In this document: positions 1 through 8,479 of the stretch, piece by piece | How the letters are laid out: the number at the start of each line of letters is the position of its first letter | How positions within the stretch are numbered: position 1 is the first letter of the stretch | Assembly (NCBI RefSeq): GCF_023534745.1 | Contig: NZ_JAMHJQ010000020.1 | Span: 50,599 to 114,598 of the forward strand | Reading direction: 5' to 3' | Origin: Streptomyces sp. 35G-GA-8 | Lineage (GTDB): Bacteria > Actinomycetota > Actinomycetes > Streptomycetales > Streptomycetaceae | DNA: 64,000 nucleotides | Translations under genes and position numbers: made by a program | The notes under the pieces: model-generated | What the model was told of the DNA's origin: nothing | Seen by the model: only the letters and a program-made list of their open reading frames with translations | The model's database searches: none

Positions 1-99
1 CGTACGGCGGCGGCGGTGCGGGCGACCACGATCCTCGTGGTGTTCGCCCCGCTGACCTGGGCGGTGGCGGCCCTGGCGGCGATCCCGCTGACCACCTGA
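1..99 (+). CDS. C-terminal end of a membrane protein (5' part outside window)
   Basis: An open frame runs from the window edge to a TGA at 97-99 and gives 32 residues. They are dominated by Val, Leu, Ala and Phe with one Pro-Leu-Thr-Trp turn, which fits a final transmembrane segment ending in a very short tail. A very strong hairpin follows 13 bases later, so this is a genuine gene end. Too little is visible to name a family. Confidence 0.5.
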   Translation, partial: RTAAAVRATTILVVFAPLTWAVAALAAIPLTT

Positions 100-111
100 G
101 CGGCGCTTGTC

Positions 112-159
112 CCGGAACCGGCCGTGCCCCGCCCGAGCGCGGGGCACGGCCGGTTCCGG
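112..159 (+). terminator. 20-bp perfect-stem terminator
   Basis: Bases 112-131 and 140-159 are exact reverse complements of each other, separated by an 8-base loop. The hairpin lies just after the stop at 99 and before the next gene at 248. There is no T-run, which is usual for intrinsic terminators in this GC range. Confidence 0.8.
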
Positions 160-247
160 CTGTCCGGGGCCGAAGGCCGACCGCTCGGGGCACGAAGGCC
201 GGGGACCGGGCCTCAACTCCCCGCGGGCCACGCCCTATCGTGACCCC

Positions 248-1372
248 ATGCCGAACGACGCAGCGTCTCCCGCGCACGCCCAGGACCGCGAGATCGAGTC
301 CCTTGACGAGTTCGACGAGGTCGTCCGGGCGGGAACGCTCGGCGGATACCGGGTGCAGTCAGTCGATCTGACGGCCCGTACGCCCGAACTGCTCCGCACC
401 GACACCACCGACGCCGTCTTCCTCGGCTGTCCCATGGAGCCCCGCGCCGCCGACAAGGTACGGGCCGACGGCGCCATGGTCTTCCCGCCCGTTCCGCATC
501 TCCCGTTCGATCCGTACCGGGGCTTCGTCTACTCGCCCGACCAGCTCTTCGAGGGGCTGGCGGAGGGCGGTTACGAGGCCACGCCCGACGCCCGCGCGTA
601 CGCGTGGTTCCAGCGGACGAAGTCGGACGGCGACATCCTGGCGTCCATGCTGCGCGCGGTGCACGACGACGCGATCTCCGACGCGCTGGACGAACTCCTG
701 GTGGGCGCCCGGGTGGTGGGCGTGATGGGCGGCCACGCGATGGCGCGCGGCACCGACGCGTACGCCGGCGCGGCACGGCTCGGCCGCTCGCTCACCCGTT
801 CAGGACTGACCGTGGCGACCGGCGGCGGTCCCGGTGCCATGGAGGCCGCGAACCTCGGCGCGTACGCGGCGGCCCACCCCGACGAGATGCTGGACGAGGC
901 GCTCGGCATCCTCGCGGACGCGCCGTCGTTCGTCCCCTCCATATCCGACTGGGCGCGGGCCGCCTTCGACATACGCGCCCGCTGGCCCAAGGGCGAGGCG
1001 TCGATCGGGATCCCCACCTGGTTCTACGGTCACGAGCCGCCCAACGCCTTCGCGGCGCACATCGCCAAGTACTTCGCCAACGCCACCCGCGAGGACGGCC
1101 TGCTGGCACGCTCCAACGCGGGGGTGGTCTTCCTGCCGGGCGCGGCGGGCACGGTCCAGGAGATCTTCGACAACGCGACGCCGAACTACTACGAGTCGCG
1201 CGGAGAGCCGACCCCGATGGTCCTGGTCGACCGGGCCCACTGGACGGAGCGACTGCCGGCCTGGCCACTGCTGACGGCGCTCGCGCGGGAACGCCGGATG
1301 GAGTCCCGTATCGCGCTCGTCGACACGGTGGACGAGGCACCGGCGGCACTGGCCCGGCTCGCGGCGGGCTGA
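248..1372 (+). CDS. LOG-family Rossmann-fold nucleotide-binding protein
   Basis: This 374-residue protein resembles lysine decarboxylase-like (LOG/YgdH/PpnN) proteins, which cleave nucleoside 5'-monophosphates to base and ribose 5-phosphate. A glycine-rich nucleotide loop, GGGPGAMEAANLG, lies near residue 198. The family PGGxGTxxE signature appears later as PGAAGTVQE, so its second glycine is alanine. The ATG at 248 is preferred because the frame upstream runs through the terminator hairpin and is low-complexity Arg/Gly/Pro. The length fits the larger LOG subgroup with an N-terminal extension rather than the roughly 190-residue cytokinin-activating form. The physiological substrate is not deducible. 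Confidence 0.8.
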   Translation: MPNDAASPAHAQDREIESLDEFDEVVRAGTLGGYRVQSVDLTARTPELLRTDTTDAVFLGCPMEPRAADKVRADGAMVFPPVPHLPFDPYRGFVYSPDQLFEGLAEGGYEATPDARAYAWFQRTKSDGDILASMLRAVHDDAISDALDELLVGARVVGVMGGHAMARGTDAYAGAARLGRSLTRSGLTVATGGGPGAMEAANLGAYAAAHPDEMLDEALGILADAPSFVPSISDWARAAFDIRARWPKGEASIGIPTWFYGHEPPNAFAAHIAKYFANATREDGLLARSNAGVVFLPGAAGTVQEIFDNATPNYYESRGEPTPMVLVDRAHWTERLPAWPLLTALARERRMESRIALVDTVDEAPAALARLAAG

Positions 1373-1509
1373 GGCACCTGCCGACAACCAGCCGGGCCGG
1401 GCACCGCGGGGCCATGACCCGCGAGGTAATCGACGTGGCGGCGCGGGGCGCGGCAGGCTCGTCCTCGTGGGGCCCTTACGGGCTCGACCCGACACAGGGA
1501 GACGACGAG

Positions 1510-1989
1510 ATGACCGACAGCGCGGCCACCCTCCGTACCGACCACACCGGCACCAGCAACGGCACCGCCAGCACGGGCGCCGACCGGACCCGCGCCACCG
1601 TTCAGGAGCTGCTGCGCCGCATCGCGGAGGGCGATCCCGGCCGGATCGCCGCCCTCTTCGCCGAACAGGTCGACTGGCACATCGCCGAGAACCCCGCCGT
1701 CCCGTGGATCCGGCCGCGCGCCACCCGCGCCGATGTCGCGGACCACTTCCGTGAACTGGCCGAGGGCCAGACCCCCGATCCGGCCGCGGGTTCGGTCGAC
1801 GCGCTCGTCGTGGAGGGTAAGGAGGCGATGCTCAGCGGCACGCTCGCCGGGACGGTACGGTCCACCGGCAGGACGTTCCGCTCGCCGTTCGCTATGCGGC
1901 TGACCGTCGAGGACGGCCTGATCACCCGCTATCGCGTCTACGAGGACAGCTTGGCCATCTCCGCCGCCTGCACGCCCGGCCGGTCCTGA
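1510..1989 (+). CDS. SnoaL-like / NTF2-fold protein
   Basis: This small protein (159 residues) has a disordered Thr/Gly-rich start followed by a cone-shaped NTF2/SnoaL-type domain from about residue 28. Visible features are the alpha-helical ELLRRIAEGDPGRIAALFAE, the W-H-I strand typical of limonene epoxide hydrolase-like and ketosteroid isomerase-like members, and a C-terminal RYRVYED strand. A GGAG 7 bases upstream supports the ATG at 1510. Members are isomerases, cyclases or ligand-binding proteins, and nothing here points to a particular substrate. Its last 52 bases overlap the end of the opposing thiQ gene. Confidence 0.75.
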   Translation: MTDSAATLRTDHTGTSNGTASTGADRTRATVQELLRRIAEGDPGRIAALFAEQVDWHIAENPAVPWIRPRATRADVADHFRELAEGQTPDPAAGSVDALVVEGKEAMLSGTLAGTVRSTGRTFRSPFAMRLTVEDGLITRYRVYEDSLAISAACTPGRS

Positions 1990-3020
1990 GCGGCCAGCAC
2001 CACCACCTCCTCGGCGGCGAAGGCGACACCCACCTCCGCCCCCTCCTCCGGCGCGTCGCGCAGCCCGCACTCGGCCTCGATGTCCGGCGCGTCGGCCGAC
2101 CCGGCGGGCCGCAGCAGCACGGTGACCCGGCCGCCGGTGAACGTACGCGCCCCGACCGTGCAGCGCAGCCCTTGGCCCGGGGCCACGAGACGTACACCGG
2201 CGGGCCGTATCAGCACCGTCCGCTCGCCCCGGGCCGATCCGTCGGGGACCGGGATCCGGCCCCAGACCGTGTCGGCGCCCGAGCCGTCCACGGTCGCGTC
2301 CACGACATTGTCGAAGCCGAGGAACCGCGCGACGAAGGCGGAGGCGGGCCGCTGCCAGACCTCCAGCGGCGTGCCGGTCTGGGAGATGCGGCCGTCGCGC
2401 ATCACCACCACCCGGTCCGCGAGCGCGAAGGCCTCGCCCTGGTCGTGGGTGACGGCGAGCACGGTCGTGCCCAACCGTCCGAACAGGCCGCGCAGTTCGA
2501 CCACGAGTCGTTCGCGCAGGCCGCGGTCCAGCTGGCCGAGCGGTTCGTCCAGCATCAGCAGCCGCGGGCTCGGCGCGAGCGCGCGTGCCAGGGCGACCCG
2601 CTGCTGTTCGCCGCCGGACAGCTCGGCGACGGCCCGGCGGCCGGCTCCCGGCAGTCCGACGAGGTCGAGCAACTCCTCGACCCGGCGGGCCTGTTCGTCC
2701 CGGGCGGCGCCACGCATCCGGAGGCCGAAGGCGACATTGCCGCGCACATCGCGCTGAGGGAAGAGCTGATGGTCCTGGAACATCAGGCCGACCCCGCGCC
2801 GGTGTACGGGCACCCCCGACTGGTCGGCGCCGTCGAGCGCCACCCGGCCGCCGGCCGTCTCCTGGAGTCCGGCGACCACGCGCAGCAGCGTGGACTTGCC
2901 GCTGCCGCTCGGCCCGAGCACACAGACGATCTCGTGCTCGGCGATCTCCAGATCCACCGCGTCGAGCGCGGTGCGGGCGCCGAACCGTACGGTCACGTCC
3001 GACAGGGTCAGCAAGGCCAT
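1938..3020 (-). CDS. thiQ: Thiamine ABC transporter ATP-binding protein
   Basis: This 360-residue ABC ATPase would power uptake through the permease encoded just upstream. The Walker A motif PSGSGKSTLL, the signature LSGGEQQRVALARALA, the Walker B motif LLMLDEPLGQLD and the switch His in AVTHDQ are all present in the first 200 residues. A roughly 130-residue TOBE-like C-terminal region follows, longer than in enterobacterial ThiQ and more like ferric/spermidine importer ATPases. The ATG at 3020 shares one base with the thiP stop, showing translational coupling. Thiamine specificity is inferred from ThiB similarity and the TPP riboswitch at the head of the operon. The 3' end overlaps the facing SnoaL-like gene by 52 bases. 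Confidence 0.85.
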   Translation of the reverse strand: MALLTLSDVTVRFGARTALDAVDLEIAEHEIVCVLGPSGSGKSTLLRVVAGLQETAGGRVALDGADQSGVPVHRRGVGLMFQDHQLFPQRDVRGNVAFGLRMRGAARDEQARRVEELLDLVGLPGAGRRAVAELSGGEQQRVALARALAPSPRLLMLDEPLGQLDRGLRERLVVELRGLFGRLGTTVLAVTHDQGEAFALADRVVVMRDGRISQTGTPLEVWQRPASAFVARFLGFDNVVDATVDGSGADTVWGRIPVPDGSARGERTVLIRPAGVRLVAPGQGLRCTVGARTFTGGRVTVLLRPAGSADAPDIEAECGLRDAPEEGAEVGVAFAAEEVVVLAAQDRPGVQAAEMAKLSS

Positions 3021-4765
3021 CAGAACTCTCCCGAGCGGTCGGTACGGATACGTTCCAGCGCCAGCAGCGACACCGCGCACACCACCATCAGGACCGTGGA
3101 AAGGGCCATCGCCTGGCCGTAGTTCAGCTCGCCGGGCCGTCCCAGCAACCGGGCCACGGCCACCGGCAGCGTCGGCCGGTCCGGTCGCGCGATGAAGACC
3201 GTCGCACCGAACTCGCCGAGCGAGACGGCGAACGCGAACCCGGCGGCGACCAGCGACGCCCGCCGTACCATCGGCAGATCCACCTCCCGCCAGGCGCGCA
3301 GCGGCGACGCCCCGAGGACGGCCGCCGCCTCACGCAGCCGTCCGTCCACCGCGCGCAGCACCGGCAGCATCGTCCGTACCACGAAGGGAACCCCCACCAG
3401 CGCCTGGGCGAGTGGCACCAGGATCCAGGAGGCCCGCAGATCCAGTGGCGGTTTGTCGAGCGTGATCAGGAAGCCGAAGCCGACGGTCACGGCCGAGACC
3501 CCGAGCGGCAGCATCAGCAGCGCGTCGAAGCCCCGTACGAGACGACCCGCGCGCCGGGTGAGAGCGGCGGCGGCCAGTCCGCCCACCAGCAGCGCGATGA
3601 CGGTCGCGACGAGCGCGTACCGCAGGGAGTTCCAGACCGCTTCCAGCGGCGGTACGAGGAAGGTGCCGCCGGCGGCGTCCACCGAACCGAGGGCCCGGTA
3701 GAAGTCGAGTCCGTACCCGCCGGAACCGCTCAGGGAGCGTTCGACGAGGACGCCCAACGGCACCAGGATCAGCAGCAGTACGGTGCCGAGCACCCCGCCG
3801 AGCAGCGCCCACTGCCCGGCGCCGCGCGGCCGGCGGGCGGTCAGCGCGGGATCGACCAGCCGCAGCGCGGTCTCCCGCTTCCGCACGGTCCAGGCGTGCA
3901 CCGCGAGGACCGCGCCGACCGCCGCGAACTGCACCAGTGTGAGCACGGCGGCGGTGGGCAGATCGAGGAGCTGCGCGGTCTGCCGGTAGATCTCCACCTC
4001 CAGGGTGGCGAAGCCGGGGCCGCCCAGGATCTGTACGACCCCGAAGGAGGTGAAGGTGAAGAGGAAGACCATCAGCGCGGCGGCGGCGACGGCGGGGCCG
4101 AGGGCCGGCAGCGTCACCCGCCACCAGGCCGCGAGCCGTCCGGCGCCGAGCACCCGTGCCGCCTCCTCCTGGCGCGGGTCGAGCTGCGACCACAGGCCGC
4201 CCACCGTCCTGACGACCACCGCGTAGTTGAAGAAGACATGCGCGAGGAGGATCGCCCAGACGGAGGTGTCGAGCCGGAGGCCCCACAGGTCGTCGAGGAG
4301 TCCGCCGCGCCCGAGCAGCGCCAGGAAGGCGGTGCCGACGACCACGGTCGGCAGCACGAACGGGACGGTGACGACCGCGCGCAGCAGCTGTTTGCCGGGG
4401 AAGTCGAAACGTGCGAAGACATAGGCGCCCGGCAGCGCGATCAGCAGGGTGAGCGCGGTGGAGGCGAGCGCCTGCCAGGTGGTGAACCACAGGACGTCGA
4501 GGATGTCCGGGCGGGTCAGTACGTCCCCGATCCGGCCGAACCGCCAGCCGTCGTCCGTCTTCAGTCCCCGGCCGACGATCGCGGCCACCGGGTAGGCGAA
4601 GAAGACCGCGAAGAAGGCGACGGGCAGGGCCATGAGGGCGAGCCGGACGGCGTTCGCGCGCCCCCCGGCCCGGCCACGCCCACCCTGATCTCGCCCGCCC
4701 CGGTTTCGCCCGGCCCGGCCGTCGCTCGGCGTCCTCGGTGTTACTTCACGACGAGTGAGGACCAT
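3020..4765 (-). CDS. thiP: Thiamine ABC transporter fused permease
   Basis: This single polypeptide of about 581 residues contains two consecutive binding-protein-dependent permease units. Each has an EAA-type loop (EEAARVLGAGRLAAWWRVTL in the first half, REAAAVLGASPLRAWREVDL in the second), so one chain supplies both transmembrane halves, as in ThiP/FbpB proteins. The N-terminus is Arg/Gly-rich and cytoplasmic, followed by roughly twelve membrane segments. The start is uncertain: an ATG at 4765 or a GTG at 4777, neither with a strong ribosome-binding site. Both overlap the end of thiB, suggesting reinitiation. The stop overlaps the thiQ start by one base. Confidence 0.87.
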   Translation of the reverse strand: MVLTRREVTPRTPSDGRAGRNRGGRDQGGRGRAGGRANAVRLALMALPVAFFAVFFAYPVAAIVGRGLKTDDGWRFGRIGDVLTRPDILDVLWFTTWQALASTALTLLIALPGAYVFARFDFPGKQLLRAVVTVPFVLPTVVVGTAFLALLGRGGLLDDLWGLRLDTSVWAILLAHVFFNYAVVVRTVGGLWSQLDPRQEEAARVLGAGRLAAWWRVTLPALGPAVAAAALMVFLFTFTSFGVVQILGGPGFATLEVEIYRQTAQLLDLPTAAVLTLVQFAAVGAVLAVHAWTVRKRETALRLVDPALTARRPRGAGQWALLGGVLGTVLLLILVPLGVLVERSLSGSGGYGLDFYRALGSVDAAGGTFLVPPLEAVWNSLRYALVATVIALLVGGLAAAALTRRAGRLVRGFDALLMLPLGVSAVTVGFGFLITLDKPPLDLRASWILVPLAQALVGVPFVVRTMLPVLRAVDGRLREAAAVLGASPLRAWREVDLPMVRRASLVAAGFAFAVSLGEFGATVFIARPDRPTLPVAVARLLGRPGELNYGQAMALSTVLMVVCAVSLLALERIRTDRSGEF

Positions 4766-5868
4766 GACTGGATCCACTGCTCACGGTGGGCGGCGATCGT
4801 CTCGGGCGCCACGGTCCCGGGCGTGTCGACGGTCGCGCCGAACTTCGTGAACAGCTCCGGCAGCGCGATGTCCTTGACCACGGGGTTGACGAACATGTTC
4901 AGCGGCATGTCCGCCTGGAACTTCTCGCCGATCAGGAAGTCCAGCAGCGCCTTGCCGCCCGCCTCGTTCTTCGCGCCGTTCAGCAGACCGGCGAACTCGG
5001 TCTGCCGGAAGCAGGTGCCGGTGGCGACCCCGGTCGGCGCTTCCTCCGGCCGGGGCTCGGCGTACAGCACCTCGACGGGCGGGCTGGAGGCGTACGAGAC
5101 GACGAGCGGCCGGTCGGCCTTGGCCTTCTTGCCGCCCGCGGAACCGGAGAAGGTGTCGTTGTACGCCTGCTCCCAGCTGTCCACGACCTGGACGCCGTTG
5201 TCCTTCAGCTTCTTCCAGTAGTCCTGCCAGCCGTTGTCGCCGTAGCGCGCGACCGTGCCGAGGAGGAAGCCGAGGCCGGGTGAGGAGGTGGCGGCGTTCT
5301 CGGTGACGAGCAGGTTCTTGTACTGGGGCTTGATCAGATCGTCGAAGGTGCGCGGTGGCGCCAGCTTCTTGTCCGCGAAGTACTTCTTGTCGTAGTTCAC
5401 GCAGATGTCGCCGGTGTCGATCGGGGTGACGCGGTTCTTGTCCTTGTCGAGGCGCGCGCTCTCCTCGACACGGTCCAGGCCCTTGGCCTCGTAGGGCGTG
5501 AACAGCCCGTTGTCGAGGGCGCGGGAGAGCAGGGTGTTGTCGACGCCGAAGAAGACATCGCCCTGGGGCGAACCCTTCGTCAGGATCTCCTTGTTGAGTG
5601 CCTCGCCGGCGTCGCCGCTCTTCAGCACCTTGACCGTGTACCCGGTCTCCTTGGTGAACTCCTTCAGCACGGCGGGCGAGGAGTTGAAGGAGTCATGGCT
5701 GACGAGGGTGACGGTCTTCGACGGCGAACCGCCGCTGCCGTCGCCGGACGACGTCGAGCCGTCGGACCCGGCGCAGGCGGCGAGCGCCGAGACACCGAGC
5801 GCGGCGGCGAGCGCGCCGGCGGCGGCCCTTCTCGTGCTGGTACGGGAACTGCTACGGGTACTGCTCAC
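4741..5868 (-). CDS. thiB: Thiamine-binding lipoprotein
   Basis: This 375-residue substrate-binding lipoprotein captures thiamine or its phosphates for the downstream permease and ATPase. The GTG at 5868 follows a strong AGGAGG and begins a Ser/Thr/Arg-rich signal peptide with a hydrophobic core and the lipobox LAAC. After a Gly/Ser linker, the mature part shows ThiB-family landmarks: LVSHDSFN near its start, DVFFGVDNTLL, SSPGLGFLLGTVARYG and VVSYASSPPVEVLYA. Translation is probably regulated, because the Shine-Dalgarno lies in a hairpin below a TPP riboswitch. A ferric-iron binding protein of the same fold would be the alternative, but the riboswitch argues against it. Confidence 0.9.
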   Translation of the reverse strand: MSSTRSSSRTSTRRAAAGALAAALGVSALAACAGSDGSTSSGDGSGGSPSKTVTLVSHDSFNSSPAVLKEFTKETGYTVKVLKSGDAGEALNKEILTKGSPQGDVFFGVDNTLLSRALDNGLFTPYEAKGLDRVEESARLDKDKNRVTPIDTGDICVNYDKKYFADKKLAPPRTFDDLIKPQYKNLLVTENAATSSPGLGFLLGTVARYGDNGWQDYWKKLKDNGVQVVDSWEQAYNDTFSGSAGGKKAKADRPLVVSYASSPPVEVLYAEPRPEEAPTGVATGTCFRQTEFAGLLNGAKNEAGGKALLDFLIGEKFQADMPLNMFVNPVVKDIALPELFTKFGATVDTPGTVAPETIAAHREQWIQSWSSLVVK

Positions 5869-5876
5869 TGACTTTC

Positions 5877-5895
5877 CTCCTGGGATGTCCAGGAG
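5877..5895 (-). promoter_or_regulatory. Shine-Dalgarno-sequestering hairpin of thiB leader
   Basis: On the minus strand CTCCTGG (5895-5889) pairs with CCAGGAG (5883-5877) across a 5-base loop. The right arm contains most of the AGGAGG that serves the thiB GTG at 5868. This looks like the off-state of a translational riboswitch expression platform. Confidence 0.65.
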
Positions 5896-5903
5896 AAGAC
5901 GCG

Positions 5904-5944
5904 GCCCTGCCCGGGGTCCGTACCGGCCGGACTCCGGGCAGGGC
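5904..5944 (-). promoter_or_regulatory. Leader hairpin between TPP aptamer and thiB RBS
   Basis: Two 11-base arms (5904-5914 and 5934-5944) are perfect reverse complements. A further 5-bp inner stem (GTCCG/CGGAC) follows after a single mismatch. It sits between the aptamer and the Shine-Dalgarno hairpin. It may be a terminator-like element or a spacer helix. No T-run follows. Confidence 0.55.
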
Positions 5945-5961
5945 GCTACAGCTTGAGTGGT

Positions 5962-6074
5962 GTCCGAACTTCCTACCCAGAATGACCTGGGCAAGGTTCA
6001 GAGGGTCTGCGACCGCTGCCCGCTCCCACGGACATGTGCCGCACTCTCAGCGCTGTGGCGCTCCCCTGTCGGAA
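5962..6074 (-). promoter_or_regulatory. TPP riboswitch (THI element)
   Basis: Read on the minus strand, the region shows the conserved THI blocks. GGGGAGCGCC and GCTGAGAG lie around 6067-6043, and CTCTGAACC, CAGGTCATTCTGGGTAGG and GAAGTTC around 6003-5966. A closing P1 helix forms between TCCGA near 6073 and TCGGA near 5963. The optional P3 region is about 30 bases. It controls thiBPQ, whose thiB start is about 95 bases downstream. Confidence 0.92.
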
Positions 6075-6124
6075 AATATGCAATGCGTTCAGGCCAAGGT
6101 TACCCCCTGGCGCCGTACCGGCTC

Positions 6125-7237
6125 CTACCGCTCCGAGGCGGCCAACTGTCCGCACGCTCCGTCGATCTCCTGACCCCGCGTGTCCCGTACGGTCACCGGC
6201 ACACCATGGGCCGCGATCGCCTCGACGAACGCCTTCTCGTCCTCGGGGCGCGATGCCGTCCACTTCGAGCCGGGCGTCGGGTTGAGCGGGATCAGATTGA
6301 CGTGCACCCGCTTGCCCTTGAGCAGCCGGCCGAGCCGGTCGCCGCGCCACGCCTGGTCGTTGATGTCGCGGATCAGCGCGTACTCGATGGAGACCCGGCG
6401 GCCGGACTTCTCCGCGTACTCCCAGGCCGCGTCCAGTACTTCCCGCACCTTCCACCGCGTATTGACCGGGACGAGGGTGTCGCGCAGCTCGTCGTCGGGC
6501 GCGTGCAGGGAGACCGCGAGCCGGCACTTGAAGCCCTCGTCGGCGAAGCGCAGCATCGCGGGCACCAGACCGACCGTCGAGACGGTGATCCCGCGCTGCG
6601 AGAGACCCAGGCCGTCCGGCTCGGGATCGGTCAGCCGGCGGATCGCCCCGACCACCCGCTTGTAGTTGGCGAGCGGCTCGCCCATCCCCATGAAGACGAT
6701 GTTGGACAGCCGCGAAGGACCGCCGGGAACCTCGCCGTCCCGCAGCGCGCGCATCCCGTCGACGATCTGGTGCACGATCTCGGCGGTGGAGAGGTTACGG
6801 TCCAGACCGGCCTGGCCGGTGGCGCAGAAGGGGCAGTTCATCCCGCAGCCCGCCTGCGAGGAGATGCACATGGTGACCCGGTCCGGGTAGCGCATCAGCA
6901 CCGACTCGACGAGGGTGCCGTCATGGAGCCGCCAGAGGGTCTTACGGGTGGTGTCGTCGTCGCACGAGATATGCCGTACCACCGACATCAGCTCGGGCAG
7001 CAGCTCCGTGGCGAGCTTCTGGCGCGCGGCGGCCGGAATGTCGGTCCACTGCTCGGGGTCGTGCGCGTACCGCGCGAAATAGTGCTGTGACAGCTGCTTG
7101 GCGCGGAACGGCTTCTCGCCGATCGCGGCGACGGCCTCGCGACGCTCGGCGGGGCTGAGGTCGGCGAGATGCCGCGGGGGCTTCTTGGCTCCGCGGGGCG
7201 CGACGAAAGTGAGTTCTCCGGGTGTCGGCGGGGCCAT
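6125..7237 (-). CDS. rlmN: 23S rRNA (A2503-C2)/tRNA (A37-C2) methyltransferase
   Basis: This radical SAM enzyme (370 residues) methylates C2 of A2503 in 23S rRNA and of A37 in some tRNAs. The CxxxCxxC cluster motif is [13 protein letters not shown] at about residue 131. The GEPL motif (GMGEPLANY), [12 protein letters not shown] and the C-terminal catalytic Cys region [16 protein letters not shown] are all recognisable. The ATG at 7237 lies after GAGGAGA. It is an independent gene between the thiamine operon leader and the cdsA terminator. Confidence 0.95.
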   Translation of the reverse strand: MAPPTPGELTFVAPRGAKKPPRHLADLSPAERREAVAAIGEKPFRAKQLSQHYFARYAHDPEQWTDIPAAARQKLATELLPELMSVVRHISCDDDTTRKTLWRLHDGTLVESVLMRYPDRVTMCISSQAGCGMNCPFCATGQAGLDRNLSTAEIVHQIVDGMRALRDGEVPGGPSRLSNIVFMGMGEPLANYKRVVGAIRRLTDPEPDGLGLSQRGITVSTVGLVPAMLRFADEGFKCRLAVSLHAPDDELRDTLVPVNTRWKVREVLDAAWEYAEKSGRRVSIEYALIRDINDQAWRGDRLGRLLKGKRVHVNLIPLNPTPGSKWTASRPEDEKAFVEAIAAHGVPVTVRDTRGQEIDGACGQLAASER

Positions 7238-7355
7238 GAAAAACCAAATCTCCTCGGTGCGGCGAGGCCGGGCGCCCCCGCCGTGGCGGGGAGTACGGCA
7301 GGACTGTGCCGGTGCCGGGAGACCTCACGGGAACGGCTTCACAGCCGCGGGGCTC

Positions 7356-7390
7356 AAAAGGGCCCGCCACCCGTGAGCGGCGAGCCCTTT
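7356..7390 (-). terminator. Terminator after cdsA
   Basis: On the minus strand AAAGGGC, one mismatch and CGCC pair with GGCG and GCCCTTT, and TTTT ends the structure. It starts 19 bases after the cdsA stop at 7409. It closes the rpsB-tsf-pyrH-frr-cdsA direction of transcription before rlmN. Confidence 0.75.
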
Positions 7391-7408
7391 CAGAGTAACC
7401 GGTACCGC

Positions 7409-8479
7409 TCAGCCCGAGCCCACGAAGAGGACCAGCAGCAGCCAGACCACCGGCGCCGTGGGCAGCAGGGAGTCCAGCCGGTCCATGATCCCGCCGTGGC
7501 CGGGCAGCAGTGTGCCCATGTCCTTGATGCCGAGATCCCGCTTGATCATGGACTCGCCGAGATCACCGAGGGTGGCACTGGCCGCGACCGCGAGACCCAG
7601 CAGCAGTCCTTGCCACCAGACTCCGTCGTCGATCAGGAACTCCATACACAGGGCGCCCGCCGCCATCGCGAAGACGACGGCTCCGGCCAGCCCCTCCCTG
7701 GTCTTGCCGGGGCTGATACGGGGCGCCAGCTTGTGAGTGCCGAAGCGCCAGCCGACCGCGTACGCGCCCGTGTCGCTGACGACCGTCAGCACGAGGAACA
7801 TCAGCACGCGCCAGGGACCGTCGTGCGCCGTGAGCATCATCGCGACGAAGGTGGCCAGGAACGGTACGTAGAACGCGGCGAAGACCCCCGCCGTGACATC
7901 TCTGAGATAGCCCTCGGGCGGCTCGGTCATCCGCCAGATCAGCACCGCGAGCGCGGTGAGGGCCATCGCGACCCAGGCACCCTCCGCGCCCCGCGCGTAT
8001 CCGGCGACGACCATCGCGGCGCCACCGACGGCCAGCGGGACGAGCGGTGCCTTGATGCCCTTCTTCTCGTCGAGCCGTGAGGTCAGCTCCCACAGCCCGA
8101 TCACCACCGCGACCGCTATGACACCGATGAAGACGGCCTTGACGATGAAGAGCGAAGCCGCGACCACCGCGCCGAGCCCGATGCCGACCCCTATGGCCGC
8201 GCGCAGATCACGTCCGGCCCGCTTCTTCGGCGGGGGAGGTGGAGGCGCTGCCATGGGCTCCTGCGGAGTCTCGTCACGGAACAGGGGGCCGCCCGGCCGA
8301 GCGGCCCCCCGGTCGTCACGCTGGTCCCCGTTGTCGGCGGGTCCGTCGGGCACGATGGGCATGGGCCGAGTCTGCTGTGCGGGATGCTCATCGTATGCGG
8401 GACCCGCCGGAAGGACCCCCGGGTCGGTCGGTCCCCAGTACCCGGCTGTCGACGAGGCTCCCCGGAAAGAGTCGTTCAT
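7409..8479 (-). CDS. cdsA: Phosphatidate cytidylyltransferase
   Basis: CdsA makes CDP-diacylglycerol from phosphatidate and CTP, the branch point for phospholipids. The 356-residue protein has a cytoplasmic Pro-rich N-terminal extension of about 85 residues, absent from E. coli CdsA, then about eight membrane helices. The family signature is visible near the C-terminal half: SDTGAYAVGWRFGTHKLAPR followed by ISPGKTREGLAGA, then KRDLGIKDMG and GHGGIMDRLDSL. The ATG at 8479 shares one base with the frr stop, so the two are co-translated. Confidence 0.95.
   Translation of the reverse strand: MNDSFRGASSTAGYWGPTDPGVLPAGPAYDEHPAQQTRPMPIVPDGPADNGDQRDDRGAARPGGPLFRDETPQEPMAAPPPPPPKKRAGRDLRAAIGVGIGLGAVVAASLFIVKAVFIGVIAVAVVIGLWELTSRLDEKKGIKAPLVPLAVGGAAMVVAGYARGAEGAWVAMALTALAVLIWRMTEPPEGYLRDVTAGVFAAFYVPFLATFVAMMLTAHDGPWRVLMFLVLTVVSDTGAYAVGWRFGTHKLAPRISPGKTREGLAGAVVFAMAAGALCMEFLIDDGVWWQGLLLGLAVAASATLGDLGESMIKRDLGIKDMGTLLPGHGGIMDRLDSLLPTAPVVWLLLVLFVGSG

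Noticed and set aside
2585-5221. A long plus-strand open frame of 878 residues antisense to the thiBPQ genes
   Set aside because: Arg/Pro/Gly-rich shadow of a GC-rich operon; it crosses three real genes, has no ribosome-binding site and no domain.
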